From positions 156,017 to 220,016 of the forward strand of contig MNCI01016384.1 in NCBI GenBank assembly GCA_015680685.1: a stretch of DNA of 64,000 bases, in the 5' to 3' direction. Every line of letters starts with the position of its first letter. Within the stretch, counting starts at the first letter, position 1. This document shows positions 32,561 to 44,023 of the stretch, piece after piece. The notes beneath the pieces are model-generated. The model did no database searches, was not told the origin of the DNA, and saw only the letters and a list, made by a program, of their open reading frames with translations. This stretch comes from Gnetum montanum (lineage: Eukaryota > Streptophyta > Gnetopsida > Gnetales > Gnetaceae). The translations under genes were made by a program, and so were the position numbers.

Positions 32561-33459
32561 TCCATTAGTAAAACCTAGACCACCTGTGTACTGTCTAAAA
32601 TCGTTGGTGTAAGGCTGGAGGAAAAATAAATGCTGAAAGATCTCCGGAGAGATACAGTTGACCCTACCTTCGCGTGAGGGCAAGCTGGAAAAATGAAGGC
32701 AAAGTGCCTTGGATGGTCTGCACGCAAATCAACCAAGGACTTCCTCAAGCATAAGCTATGGCTTGCGCTGGGGTTATCGTAACAAACGTAACACAAATAT
32801 GTAAACGGAGCGTAGATGTAATGTAAGAACAGAACATAATGATGCAAATGTAAAATAATGAACCAGAATAATGTAAACAACACAATGAACTAGAATAATG
32901 TAAACAGTGTAATGGAAGGAAAAAGATTGTATTGTATTGATTTAGAGAACAAAATGCACTAGTCAAAATGTAGCTACGTGTGTAGATGGCAGGTCAAGCG
33001 TCAAGCCCTGGGATGAAGGATGAAGCATTTGCAGATGCTCAAGTGCTAGGGGTCGCGTGCGCTCGAGCATCCAAGGTTGCCAGTTAATGCTCTTTAGGTC
33101 GTCCTTTTTGCAAAATTTCCAACCCTGTTTATGTCAATGAATAGGGTATTTATACATTTTTCTAGGCTTGGGAGTAGGATTCATCAATGATGTCAATGGC
33201 TATGAGATGAGAGAAAAATGGATCATGTGATAGGTGTACATGGGTAGACTACGTTCTAGATTGGATACACTATATCTTACAATATGTTTGAGCTTGTGCA
33301 AGCTGGCTTACACTCATAGAAGCATGTACAATCTGTAGCGTAAGAGCTTGACCAAGTTAAAAAATGTAAAAAATTTACAATGATTGATAATGTACAACAA
33401 GAGCATTTACCTCAGGCTCACTTGGAATTTCGGAATCTACGGATTGACTGCTGCTAAAA
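32561..33459. other. Left part of an insertion inside the family B LTR
   Basis: This DNA is foreign to the surrounding LTR, which resumes at about 34530. It keeps more CpG than its neighbours. On the minus strand TTTACATTATTCTAGTTCATTGTG and TTTACATTATTCTGG form a short duplicated unit (about 32865-32910). A 102-codon minus-strand frame (32883-32575) has no recognisable product. It could be part of a solo LTR or of another non-autonomous element, but no ends or target duplication were identified. Confidence 0.4.
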
Positions 33460-34400
33460 ATGTTTTTGCTTCACCAAAGTCACCAGCATGTGTTGATCTT
33501 ATCCTGGCATGCCCTCAGCGTGCATCTGAAATGCTTTTTCTTGGTCGTGACCAATGCTCACGCTAGACTCACGCTGTCAGCATGACCTCAGCGTCACCTC
33601 AGCATGCATGACGAAAAATGATGCGTTTCGTGTCAAAATTCCACCTTTTAAGACATGTTTTTGAAGTGTAACAACTACATGACCTTGAGGACATCTTGCA
33701 TGTTTAATTTGGGCATGTCTGTGCTTGGATTTAGCCCACTTTTGGTAGCTCATGCTGGGCTCACGTTGTCAGCGTGACCTTAGCATGACCTAGGCGTGAG
33801 CAAGCTGGGATGGTACATTTCACACTAAATCTTAATTTTTGAGACTTTTCTTTCAAGTGTAACTACTTCCTACCCTTGGGGATGACCTGCAAGCTAAATC
33901 TGAGCCTGTTTATGCCTTGATCCAGGTCATTTTGGTAGCTCACGCTGGGCTCACGTTGTCAGCGTGAGCTGGGCATGAGCATTAAAAATGGTGTATTTTC
34001 GAGCCTGAAATCAGAATTCTGAGGGATGGGACCTAGAGCAATCATTAGTGGACCTCAAGGAGGCCTTGTACCCTCAAAATTAGGCCATTTTGACACTATT
34101 TTGAGGTTGTTTTGTGTTACTCACACTGGACTCACGCTGGACTTACATTGCCAGCGTGACCTGGGCGTGACCTTAGCGTGAGTAGCAAGACTTGTGCAAT
34201 TTTGACTTGAAATCTTGGGTTTTGTATGCTAAAACTTGGAGTAGTTATCAGTGGACCCTGAGGGGGCCTTGCCCATTCAAATTAGGACCATTTTTACCTG
34301 ATTTGGAAGCTGTCAGGGTTGGTCACGTTGAGGGCAAGCTAGCTTGACAGCATGAGCAAGCTGGCTTGAACAAGCTAGGTGTGAGTTCCATGCCTCAGTC
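33460..34400 (+). repeat. ~190-bp tandem array rich in GCTCACGCTGGGCTCACG motifs
   Basis: Five imperfect units begin with GCTCACGCTAGACTCACGC (33556), GCTCATGCTGGGCTCACG (33748), GCTCACGCTGGGCTCACG (33938), ACTCACACTGGACTCACG (34119) and GGTCACGTTGAGGGCAAGC (34321). Spacings are 192, 190, 181 and 202. Each unit has a hairpin-forming TCACGTTGTCAGCGTGA-type core, then a less conserved part with AAGTGTAA(C)-like and CTTGAGGA/CCTTGGGGA boxes. The array is GC- and CpG-richer than anything nearby. Confidence 0.75.
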
Positions 34401-34529
34401 AAGTTTTACCTCCTGAATGCTGAAAAGGGCTTGAGTCATTCTTGTTTCAAAGTGTTAAGCTGAAATTTTGTGGTATTTCAACCTGTTATTACACTGTTGG
34501 AAAACGAGACAAACTAGGCTTGGCAAGAT

Positions 34530-34866
34530 GATGTATCAACATTCCTCCATTAATGTAGAAGATACCCTAATCTAGGGTAGTTAGCACATCCTCTCCCTAG
34601 CACACTTTTCTTGCCAACTCCAAATGAAATCTAGAACTCTAGAGAACATGTTGATAGGTTTCTAGGATGCCTACACAAAGATAGAATCATTCTATAAAGT
34701 TCAAAACATGCAGAAAACTTGGAAGTGTGATATGAAAGGTAAAGATGTAAACTTGGAAGGTAGAAATCTCAACCGTTCATTCAAGAACTACAAACATAGA
34801 ATGTAAAATACTTCCCAAATCTAGGACTTATAATAGGCTTAGAAAATACCACTAGATGACTCATCA
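34530..34866 (-). repeat. Family B (minus copy) 3' LTR, proximal piece
   Basis: On the minus strand it starts TGATGAGTCATCTAGTGG at 34866, followed by GCCTATTATAAGTCCTAGATTTGGGAAG. This matches the starts of the LTRs at 7391 and 48933. Homology fades at about 34530, where the array-bearing insertion begins, and resumes at 32560. Confidence 0.75.
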
Positions 34867-37800
34867 TTTCCTCATGACTAAGTAAAGATTGTCTCATAGA
34901 TTTAACATCAAAGATACAAACTTGGGACTAGACACATGACATGATTAATGTGAGGAAATATAATCATATAAATTTATAGACCATGACTATATTACAATAT
35001 AAGCCAACTTACTTAGAAGTATCAAGGGATGATGGCTAAGAATAGAAGCCCCTTGATGTGCCTACCTAGTAAGTGAAGAAACTTAAAGAGCTTGGTATGG
35101 ATAGGTGAAATCTCTGCAATTACATTGCAAGGTCCATCACCTTGGCTTGAAGTTTGCAGTTATATTCATGCATCAATTATTTCTCTTGTAAAAGTGCTTG
35201 TTTTATTTCTCAACATCTACTTAGAACTACTCATGACAACTCCTTACCTATGAGATCTTGTACTATGTAATGTATAACTCAATCACTACTTAATAAAGTT
35301 TCTCTTCTAATTTAGTATATGATTGAATTGTAGAAGTTTAAACCACATATAAATACCTCTACCACTTCACTGCACATCTTCTTCTATCTTCTTAAGTCTT
35401 TTCTCAATGATTGCAATAGGTGCTTCATGATAGAGAATGTACATGTTTTCCAACAACTTCATCTTTTCTTGTAGGTTTGATTCACTTGTGATCATTTGTT
35501 AGAGTTTGACATGAAAGATGTTAAATTTTCTCTTCACCTCACATCTCTCTTCTATTACTTTTTCATTCAATAGAGCTATGAGTTTATGTGGTCTACATAC
35601 CTTGACATCCCAAGTTTCATGCCCAATTAAATGGAACTTTTTGAGCTCATCAATTACTTTGGTACCATTTTCTTCTTGTTCTTTTCACAAATTCTAATGT
35701 TCCTTTTTTGTATGAAGATATTTGTCCCAAAATTGGACCATAATTTTAATTTTAGCTTCCAACATTCATACCTACTAAGAAAGGAAGGGTACCTATTTTT
35801 CTTTCTCCTAACTCATCTTCTCCCATTCCTGGAATTGATGTTTTAGCATTTAGATGCTTCAACTCATCTTTTATGAACAAGGCTTCTTTGCTTACCTAGC
35901 ATGCCTTGAATAGCTTTAATTATAGGTACTTAATTGATACCTCTAGAGTGATCATGGAGAGTTCAGGTACTAATGGTTTCATGATGTTTAGTTGTTTCTG
36001 TAAGCATCATATCTTTGCCTAACTTCTCCATAACTCCCTCTTATAAAAGGTTCTATTAGCATTAGCAATTTTTACTTCATCCCATACCTCAACAAGTTTT
36101 ATATCCATCATATTATCAATATTCTTTAATAAAAATTTGGCACCTAGATAAACTCTTTACTCTTTTTCTACCTAGAAGCTAGTCCCAAGATAGTTAATTA
36201 GTACTTAAAGGACTTCTATCACATGTGGGATATTATCCATGTGATACCTTGATCTATGGGAAGAGGATATGCATCAAATGGATCATCCAAATGGAACATG
36301 AAACATGGATGATATCATCTAGCAAGATAGGAGAAAATGCAAAAGGATCTTTTCTTGTAGCTTCACCACCCATGATGGCTTCCATCATGTCTAGAAAGTT
36401 ATTGCCAAGGTCCTAGAAACCCTCAATGTGAATTATGGTATCTTGTCCCTTAACTTTGATATGAATGATGAGTTAAAAACCACCACCATGAAGAGGTTCC
36501 TAACCTCATCTGATGCTAAAACTAGGAGGTATAGAGATGGATTTGCTAGGTCATTGCACTTGTGTATGTTATGAATCTTAAGATTCATATAGTACTCTCC
36601 TTTGTTGCATGTGGATCTAGTCTAAAGGTTGAGTGTATGATGTCTTAGTGAAAGGAGTCTCATTCTCTGAATCATAGATTTCTCTAATGACCTCAAGACA
36701 TCATCTTAGGATCACTAGCATAATATTTTCTTGGTTAATCATTCCTACTACTATGAGATAATTTTTCATATAGTTGAGTATGCTTAACAACACATAGAGT
36801 TTTTTGATTAACCCTAAAAGTACATATACTTTCCTCTTCTCCTAGGTCATATCTTTAATTTTTTGGATTAAGGCCTTGTAGAAAAAATATAGGATGTTGA
36901 TAACATACCTCCCTCTCATCATTCCTATAATCTTGATCTCCCCCGAGTAGAAATACCTTATGGTCTTTTGGTAGGAAAGAAGTTATGGTTGATGATTTTT
37001 TACATGAAATTTTGAAGAAAGAGAAGTTTCTAAATTTTCATATTTACCTTATCTATGTTAAAGGTCTCAATTAGAACCTTTGTTCAGAGCTTGGCCTTAG
37101 TTTTCTAGGTCCATAGCCAAAAATTGTTTACTAGTTCATTAGGAAATTTTATAATGTTGAAGATTTTCCATGTCAAAATGGTCATAGAAATCCCACTAAC
37201 AAAGGACATGGTATGATTTATAGTAATGTTAAGGTAGAATTCTTCTACCTCATGTTAGTGCTAAACAAAGGATTGAGTGATGTAATTATAGAAAATTGTC
37301 CATTTCAACAAGTTCTTAGTTTAGGAGGATCAGGCTTAAGGAACTAATGATATTGCTTCTTCTCATGAATCACTCACTGCTAGATGTCATGTGTACTTAA
37401 ATCCTCCTAAACATTACTAATTTCAACATCATCATTTGTGATATCCTCTAGCACGTATTTCATACTTATGATTGAGCATGTACTTGATCCAAATATGCAA
37501 AATATGATTTCCTAACTCCTAATCTACTTCTAGGTAAAGGTAGTTGTGTAGCAGGTTTAGGATCAAGTGATCTAAGTTCTTCTTCTTCCTTCTCCTCCTC
37601 AAGAATTAGTGGTTCATGCATGGGTCCATAAACAGAGGACTGAGATCTTTTAACCTCTTTCCTCCTTGATCTATGGAGCTTTGCTTATAACCACCCCTCA
37701 TGATGAGCTATGAAAATTACTAAAAATAGAGTCTCCTAAGCATTATGCTACCATTGAAAAAAATACAGATGTAAGCAATGATAAAAATATCCCTTGAAAG

Positions 37801-38125
37801 AACCTAAAATACATAATTATGACTATAGATTAATAATGTGCATGGGTAAATGAAAGGTGAGGTAGAAATGCTTAGATAAATACCAAATTTATTAAATACA
37901 TACCTATATTTATGTCTTTCTTCCACTACTAAGTTATAAAATACCAAGGTTAAACCATACCATGAACATCAAGGATAGGAGGATCAAGAAGAGAGTGTAC
38001 AAAAATATCACTAATCCAACCTCAATGGTTAAAATCTATCAATGTTTTTTCTTATTTATGGCTTAGAAGGTAAGAAATAAACATACTTGGATGAAAATTG
38101 AATGTGAAATGAGTTTGGAAGAATT
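34867..38125 (-). pseudogene. Family B (minus copy) ORF3 and 3' untranslated region
   Basis: The minus strand is homologous to element 3 ORF3 (46060-48770). The N-terminal part includes TMSFVSGISMTILTWK-like and NELVNNFWL residues (about 37260-37100), matching MTFVGEVSIHIFKWM and NKLVNNYWL in element 3. A coiled-coil part at about 35640-35350 reads NIFHVKL-stop-QMITSESNLQEKMKLLEN, matching GTFHVKL-stop-QIVASEPKL. The C-terminus and the stretch up to the LTR start at 34866 also align. Most interrupting stops in the legible parts are TAG or TAA. No RT or integrase lies upstream on this strand inside the window. Confidence 0.6.
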
Positions 38126-38260
38126 TCATCTTATATACTATCTTGTTGATGTATGGGATGTACATTAGCGTAGGGGCATTAACACCACTTTGCTAATGTA
38201 GGGGGTACATGAGTACATTCTTACAACAAGGAAAAAACATACAAATTCATCATTCATACC
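38126..38260 (-). promoter_or_regulatory. Family B (minus copy) internal U3-like repeat block upstream of ORF3
   Basis: The minus strand reads CCCCCTACATTAGCAAAGTG, GTTAATGCCCCTACGCTAATG and CATACATCAACAAG. These are the same short repeats of the type (A)CATCAA-GTAGGGGCATTAATGCC that occur in the family B LTR U3 (39210-39250) and at 45490-45560 in element 3. Position relative to ORF3 is the same in both copies. Confidence 0.5.
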
Positions 38261-38893
38261 CTCAACTTACCTCTAGGATTATTTACAAGGTCAAAAACAT
38301 ACAAAAATCACCAAGAATCAACCAAACAATGTACAAGAATATCTAGACAAAAAAATCATTACAAGCTTACCTTAAGTGATATCCAAGATCATGGGAATTA
38401 TGTCATATGATCAATTTATAAATTTCCATGAATCAAAAGGTAGGAAAAAGGGCTTATAGAAATGAAAGGATGATTATATCATCAAAAATAATCAAATACA
38501 AGCACAAGTGATATAAATTAAGAATAATTTATCATGATAAAACCTTGAAACTTGAAGCATCAACACTTACACAAGTAAAAGACCAATCAAGTATCTTATG
38601 TTATGTAACCACCATCATCACTAGGAGATAAGCTGTAGTTCACTCTCTTGCAATGTCAATCCATCCAGAATTCACAAGTGGATCTTCCCCATAGTAGGTA
38701 GCTATCTTTTTTACCCTTGTAAAACCCATTGATGGGACACCTATGGATTCCCAACAACTAGTGAGACATTAGCATCCAATGTAAGTCCATCCCCTTGGAT
38801 GGTCAAATAACATCCTCCACTTTTCTTAATAAAATTTCTATCATAAAAAAACATGGATAGAAAATGAAATGAAAGATATGGAGAGTGAATGAT
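38261..38893 (-). mobile_element. Family B (minus copy) spacer upstream of ORF3, left side of the nest
   Basis: The minus strand has GATGCTAATGTCTCACTAGTTGTTGGGAATCC and AGATCCACTTGTGAATTC, homologous to 44930-45180 of element 3. The homology stops at 38893, where element 3's LTR begins, and resumes at 63374. This shows that element 3 inserted here. Confidence 0.7.
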
Positions 38894-40138
38894 TGATAAG
38901 AGAGAGTGTATGTATGTGTATAACATCATTAGGCCCCTAGATATTTGATTTGGGATGTGTCTCATGCACCTAGTATTCATGATTTTCACACACATGGTCA
39001 AGATTTATATCTTCCATGTATGTATCCTTGCAATCCAATTCATGCTTAAAAGGTTTGGAACATGTTTCAGCCTTTTCAAAAAATTTCTAGCTTCATTCAG
39101 GGAGCCTCAAAAGGCTCCAACATATTTCTAGGCCTTCTAGGTCTCATTAGAAAAATGAGGACAAAGCATGGTGGTAGGGGTGTGTTGTCTTCCTTGCATA
39201 AGAGCACCCCCTACATCAACATAGGAGCACTAACACCCTCCTTGATGCCTTGGTTTGGGTACTTTACTTCCTCTACCATCTTGGGCATATTTTGAGTTAT
39301 CCAGTTTGTGCTAATGGACCTTTATTGATACTTGGGCACTAGCAAGCCCCTGTTGTTATGTTGTAAAAACTCTAAATATCCTAGATGAGCTCCATACCAA
39401 AAAAAATTACTTCTAATAATTTCCTTTAGAATTTTAGCATCTATTTTTATGTGAATTACTCTTCCTCCCTTGGGTAAGTGATTCCTTTCTTATTTTTGTA
39501 TGTTTTAAGTCCATATTCATGAGTGCAGCTAGACTCTATTAGAGTGCTACCATGCTTATGTAGTCTGGAACCATTTGGTCGATGGAGAGTCTAGTGTTTT
39601 TACATTGAATGAAGCTTATGGGTTTTTTCCATTTCTGCAGTGTTAATGCCTTAAACACTATAATACCAAAAATATTATAAAAAATTAAAATCATAAAAAT
39701 ATTTATTCATACTCTTGTTTTCATAAGCTATGATGATTCAACCTTATCCAACAAGGCCAAAACTATACAACATAGTGTTCGACCATTGAGGTTGTGACTA
39801 AGAGCTATTTTATTACATTTTATGTGTGGTGTTATACTTTTTCCCATGTGGGATTGCAATGCATGTGCATTTATTATTGTTTTTTTATTTCTCATAAAGA
39901 TAAAACCTAAAAAAATTATAAAACATAAAATTATAAGTATTTCTTAACCTCATACCATGGAAACATGGGTTCCCATGTGTATCATATGTATTATAATATA
40001 TTATATATTTATTCAACACAATGATATACATGAGAGTTCTTGGCAATCCCCTCAACATCGTCCTTGAAGCTTACAACCATATTACACTACAATTTGTATG
40101 ATATATCCCATTGGTCCAAAACCATAAGATCTTTATCA
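38894..40138 (+). repeat. Element 3 5' LTR (family B)
   Basis: From TGATAAGAGAGAGTG to GATCTTTATCA. U3 contains repeats around CACCCCCTACATCAACATAGGAGCACTAAC. TATA-like ACTCTAAATATCC lies near 39370. The U5 part has CATAAAAATATTTATTCAT, a GGCCAAAACTATACAACA block and GTATCATATGTATTATAAT, all shared with 7391-8522 and 48933-50051. The start of U3 diverges from the 3' LTR, so the first base is uncertain. Confidence 0.75.
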
Positions 40139-40139
40139 T

Positions 40140-40157
40140 TGGAGCCATTACCAGGAG
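40140..40157 (+). promoter_or_regulatory. Element 3 primer-binding site (Asp-tRNA type)
   Basis: TGGAGCCATTACCAGGAG begins two bases after the LTR end. It compares with the TGGCGCCGTTGCCGGGGA site usual for Athila/Tat elements. Most differences are G-to-A changes, as expected from methylated-cytosine decay on the other strand. Confidence 0.7.
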
Positions 40158-40263
40158 GGGTATTTGAGAATTATCTAGAAATAGTTGTACATTCTTGATT
40201 TTAACTTTTATTCAAATCAAGTGTATGTTTTAGTTCTATGTGTGTAGGTCATTATGAATATGA

Positions 40264-42160
40264 ATGAAATGGAAAATAGTGCTAAGAGCCCACATAAGAC
40301 CTCTAGTGATGCCCCAAAAAGATTAAGGACTTTTGTTACCTTTGAGCACTCAAAGAATAAGATCCTTCCACTATTTGTTCTGGCTTATCATCATGATAAG
40401 CAAGGAAGCTAAAGAGATGCTCATGGCCTATTCTTCAGGGACCTAGTTGTGGTTGTACTAAATGATCTTATTGATGCCTTAATCAATATGAGATTAGATG
40501 ATGAACATATGGAATACAAGGCTCATTAACCTATGTTAAATGATTATGAACCTTTATACATGCAAGATCTTCAAGATAAAGTAGCAAAAGAAGAGGCTAG
40601 CTACATCTTTTTATTTGATTACTTAGATGGAAAGAAAGAGGTTAAAGAAGATAAGAAATACAATGGATAGCCTACCATTAAGACCTTTGTTCATGTAATG
40701 TCATGCTAAGTGTAGCATAGTATAATGATCTTCTTTCTAGGTTCTAGCATTTATACTTATTTAACCCTACTAATGGTAATGATGACTTTACTTTGTTTAA
40801 CTATGATGATTATCATGAGTTTATAAAAGCTCTATATATTTCAAGGAGGCATATTCATGATAGTAGAATAAAATAAATTTACATGGCCAATGTGCCAACA
40901 TATAGAGGGTACACCAGTGATGATCTTAAGCTTCATGTGTAAGTCTTTAACAAAGCTTGCTATCTCCAAGGGATCATGAGTAATTAGCAAAAGTTGTAGT
41001 TGTTTCCTTGCATCTTTATTGAGCATGTGAAAACTTGGTATAAATATTTTCCTCCTCAATAAATTTAAAGATGAAAAGATATGATCAAATTATTCTACAA
41101 AAAATTTTAAAACTATGCATGAATCTCAAAAATCTAGAAGAAGATGGTCAGATGAAGGTAAGGAATTTGTGAGCCTCATAACATCACCATGGAAAGGTAC
41201 ATGAAAACTATCCATCATTGTCCAAACCATAGTTTTAGCTAAAGAGAGTAGTTGATGTATATTGTCAAAAGGCTAAGGAAGGAAATAAGAGAGTGCATGG
41301 ACATGTATGTAATGGATTAAGTGAATGAAAATATCATGGCCTAAATCAAGGTGATCCTAAAAACTATTGCTAACATGGAAGATGAATGGAAGAAGCAAAA
41401 ACTAGTTAACAAACATAATTGTGATCCAGTAGGCAGGTGAAATGTCAAAAATATTAAAGGTACTATCAAATGTCCTACAACATTTGAGGCTATTACATAG
41501 GATTAGGTTACAACAAAAAAAGCCTTAATAGACTCAGTCTACCATGAGGATAGAGTCTAGGACATGATGCATGAGAAGATGATCACTATTCTTAATAACA
41601 TTGAGGGTAAGATGATTGAAGCTACAACCAATGTAATTGTATCACATGAATGAAGAAAGATGTATGATGGCAAGGGTAAATGAGAGCTCTCTTACTCCAT
41701 GAATAGTCAAGAAGATTCAAATGAGGCTTTCGCATCCCCCTCTCATGATGAGGATCCTTGCCATTATTGCATAAACTCCCATGCTTCTTACTACTACCAA
41801 GTCATGGCTTACATGATTGGTGAGATAGGGTGATCTTGGGTACCTTTAAATCCTAGATTTTTTATGAGGCATAAAAGAAGGATCCCATACCTTAGTTGTT
41901 CATATTGTCCTATTGGTGCTTATTCATAGCCCATGTAGTACTACTAGAAATGGAAAACTCCAAATCCTTAAGGTGTTACTCCATGGAATATTTCCATTCT
42001 AATGCAATAATAAATGGTACCTCCACTTAATCCTTACTTCTATGATGCATTGGCAAGTACTTATCAGACTCCAACAATGATACCTTAATAGTACCTACCT
42101 ATTTCTAGTGATCATACCAACCAAGCTTCCCAATAGTAACAACCACATCAGCTTTTACTT
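40264..42160 (+). pseudogene. Element 3 gag (family B)
   Basis: ATG at 40264 opens MNEMENSAKSPHKTSSDAPK and stays open through DLVVVVLNDLIDALINM with one stop. The capsid core lies at about 40925-41110: HVKVFNKACYLQGIMSN-like residues, LFPCIFIEHVKTWYKYFPP, then DMIKLFYKKF, the W-x-x-LP/F-x-x-x-Y pattern of plant gag. A later segment has CHYCINSHASYYY, a decayed C-x2-C-x3-H-x4-C zinc knuckle with the last Cys replaced by Tyr (about 41760-41800). A Pro/Tyr-rich tail follows. Frameshifts and TAG/TAA stops are frequent. Confidence 0.65.
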
Positions 42161-42199
42161 CTTGGTCCTAGGTAAGATAGAGTACTCGGTTAATTAAAA

Positions 42200-43045
42200 T
42201 CAAGGCAAGCTAAATTGTGTAATATTGCCTATGGTATTGATCTTGCTTCTATCCATGCATCTATGAAATATTGCTAAACATCTATTGATTTTATTACAAG
42301 ACAAAGTTTGAGGTCCTGTAGTAGGAAATTTTATCACAAATACAAACATGAAAATCACAAGACTAGATTTGTATCCTCCTATCCATCTTGCAAAGAGAAA
42401 AATCATTGAAGCCAAAATAGAGTCCACACTCATAAGGTCTTGATCAACATTCCTGATCACAAAAATAGTAATACCTACTTCAAGGATGAGTTCCATTGCT
42501 ATCTTTTAGGGATATCATGATGACATTTAATGGTGATGTTGCCATCATTCCTATATCTATAGTGGTAATGTGGGTAGTTAAGGAATGTTATTATCCACAA
42601 AGTGACTAGATTTTAGTAGTCCCATGGTAGAAATTTATATTAGAGAAAAGGATCATCACCTAGCTCTCTATGGCTCTAGTTTAGAAGATAATCTCATTTC
42701 ACTCTAGGAGTACCTTGATTAAGGGCTTCCTTCATTTAAGTGTACAAACATTCAACTCGAGCTAGAAAATCAATAATATGCATACTCTATGGGATAGGTA
42801 TGTAATATAATCACTTCTATTATAGGTTGGTCATACCCCACTAATTTCTTATCAAAATAGAAGGTGGAAGAGGATCTTCCTATTATAATGGGAAGAGCCT
42901 GGTTAAGCACAACAAATGCTAGCTTGATTTTCCATGACCTTCACCTCAAGATTGGTAGAAGGGATAAGATTGGAAGAGTTTACTATAAGAAAATATCATA
43001 TGATCCTTCTCATTCTTATTGTACCATATCCATAATTCATTAACA
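42200..43045 (+). pseudogene. Element 3 protease remnant (family B)
   Basis: The C-terminal half is clear: TSIIGWSYPTNFLS near 42815-42860, then LPIIMGRAWLSTTNASLIF and LHLKIGRRDKIGRV near 42870-42985. These match the ICGWSYSTNFLVI, FIMRRAWLSMVDARMSI and LEISKENEVGKI residues of family A. GRAW retains the flap-side Gly lost in family A element 1. The catalytic Asp region upstream is not legible. Protease is followed directly by non-coding DNA, not by RT. Confidence 0.65.
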
Positions 43046-43928
43046 AAAGCCAAATAAAGCATCTTCTGGGCAACACCTAGTATACTCTAATAAACATATT
43101 TTGGCTCTAAGTATGATTAATATCCAATTTAATATTCAAAGGCTTTCCAGATGGTAGGCATGGATGAGTAATGAGAGAGAAATCCTTCACACCATGTCAA
43201 AATTTTATTTTCTTGCTATTTCTATTTGTGCCAATAATAAAGATTGGTGTGTTAGTTAGGATTTTATACTTTTTAAAGCTTAAGAAATTACCAATCATGA
43301 TATTTTCTTTTCTTTTAAAGTATTTTTATTTGTGTGTATGGAAAAAATAGTTCAAAAGCTTTATAAATGTTCATCCAATAAGACAATAATGCATAGATGA
43401 GCTACATATGTAATGATAATGTGAGAGTACCAAATGAATCCAATGTAGAGCTTTGATCAACAAAATGTCCATGTAACAATATTCATCCACCCACTTTTCT
43501 TCTATCCATGACCGATGAACTATGCTCAGATTTAGTAGGGAGTAAGGACTCACACTAAAACTTTTTGAAGCTAATGCTACTACAACTATGGATAGGTGGT
43601 GGGTCCACATCTTAGGATATGAGCTCTAGAACCCTAGAAAAATTCCTAGTCACTAGTGTGAAAAGGGTGTATCATCAAGGATCCTTGTGATCACTAAATG
43701 TGTCTAATTAGTGTGATTGGACCAAGGTGCATGTGGTGTATTGTCTAGTCAGCTTGGTCAAAAGAGGTTTGTGAATTCATGAACCTATGCATGCTATGTG
43801 GTTGAGGATGAATTCTCATGTTCATGTAAGTTAAAGAATCTAGATGATAATTTAGCACTCTAATCATTTCTGTGATTCTCATGATCCATAAAAAATCATC
43901 TTTCTATAAAAGAAATGAAATGAAAAAT

Positions 43929-43944
43929 ACACACACACACACAC
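43929..43944 (+). repeat. (AC)8 microsatellite
   Basis: Uninterrupted AC run in the element 3 spacer. Confidence 0.9.
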
Positions 43945-43989
43945 ATGAAAAAAATGATGACAACATGATGATAAAAAAAAAGAGAATTT

Positions 43990-43991
<2 letters not shown>

Positions 43992-44022
<31 letters not shown>

Positions 44023-44023
44023 N
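43992..44023 (+). repeat. (AG)n microsatellite with an undetermined base
   Basis: Uninterrupted AG run of about 30 bases ending in the only ambiguous base (n at 44023) of the window, probably an assembly or consensus uncertainty in repeat length. Confidence 0.9.

Noticed and set aside
32575-32883. 102-codon minus-strand frame as a gene
   Set aside because: Overlaps short duplicated repeats, has low-complexity His/Tyr/Leu text, and no homologue is recognisable.
33460-34400. Regularly spaced repeats as a CRISPR array
   Set aside because: Unit length near 190 bases, imperfect repeats, plant context and no cas genes. It is a tandem array.
38889-38893. Target-site duplication for element 3
   Set aside because: ATGAT on the left does not match the bases after the right end (CCAAT). 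Either the LTR ends are misplaced by a few bases or the duplication has decayed.
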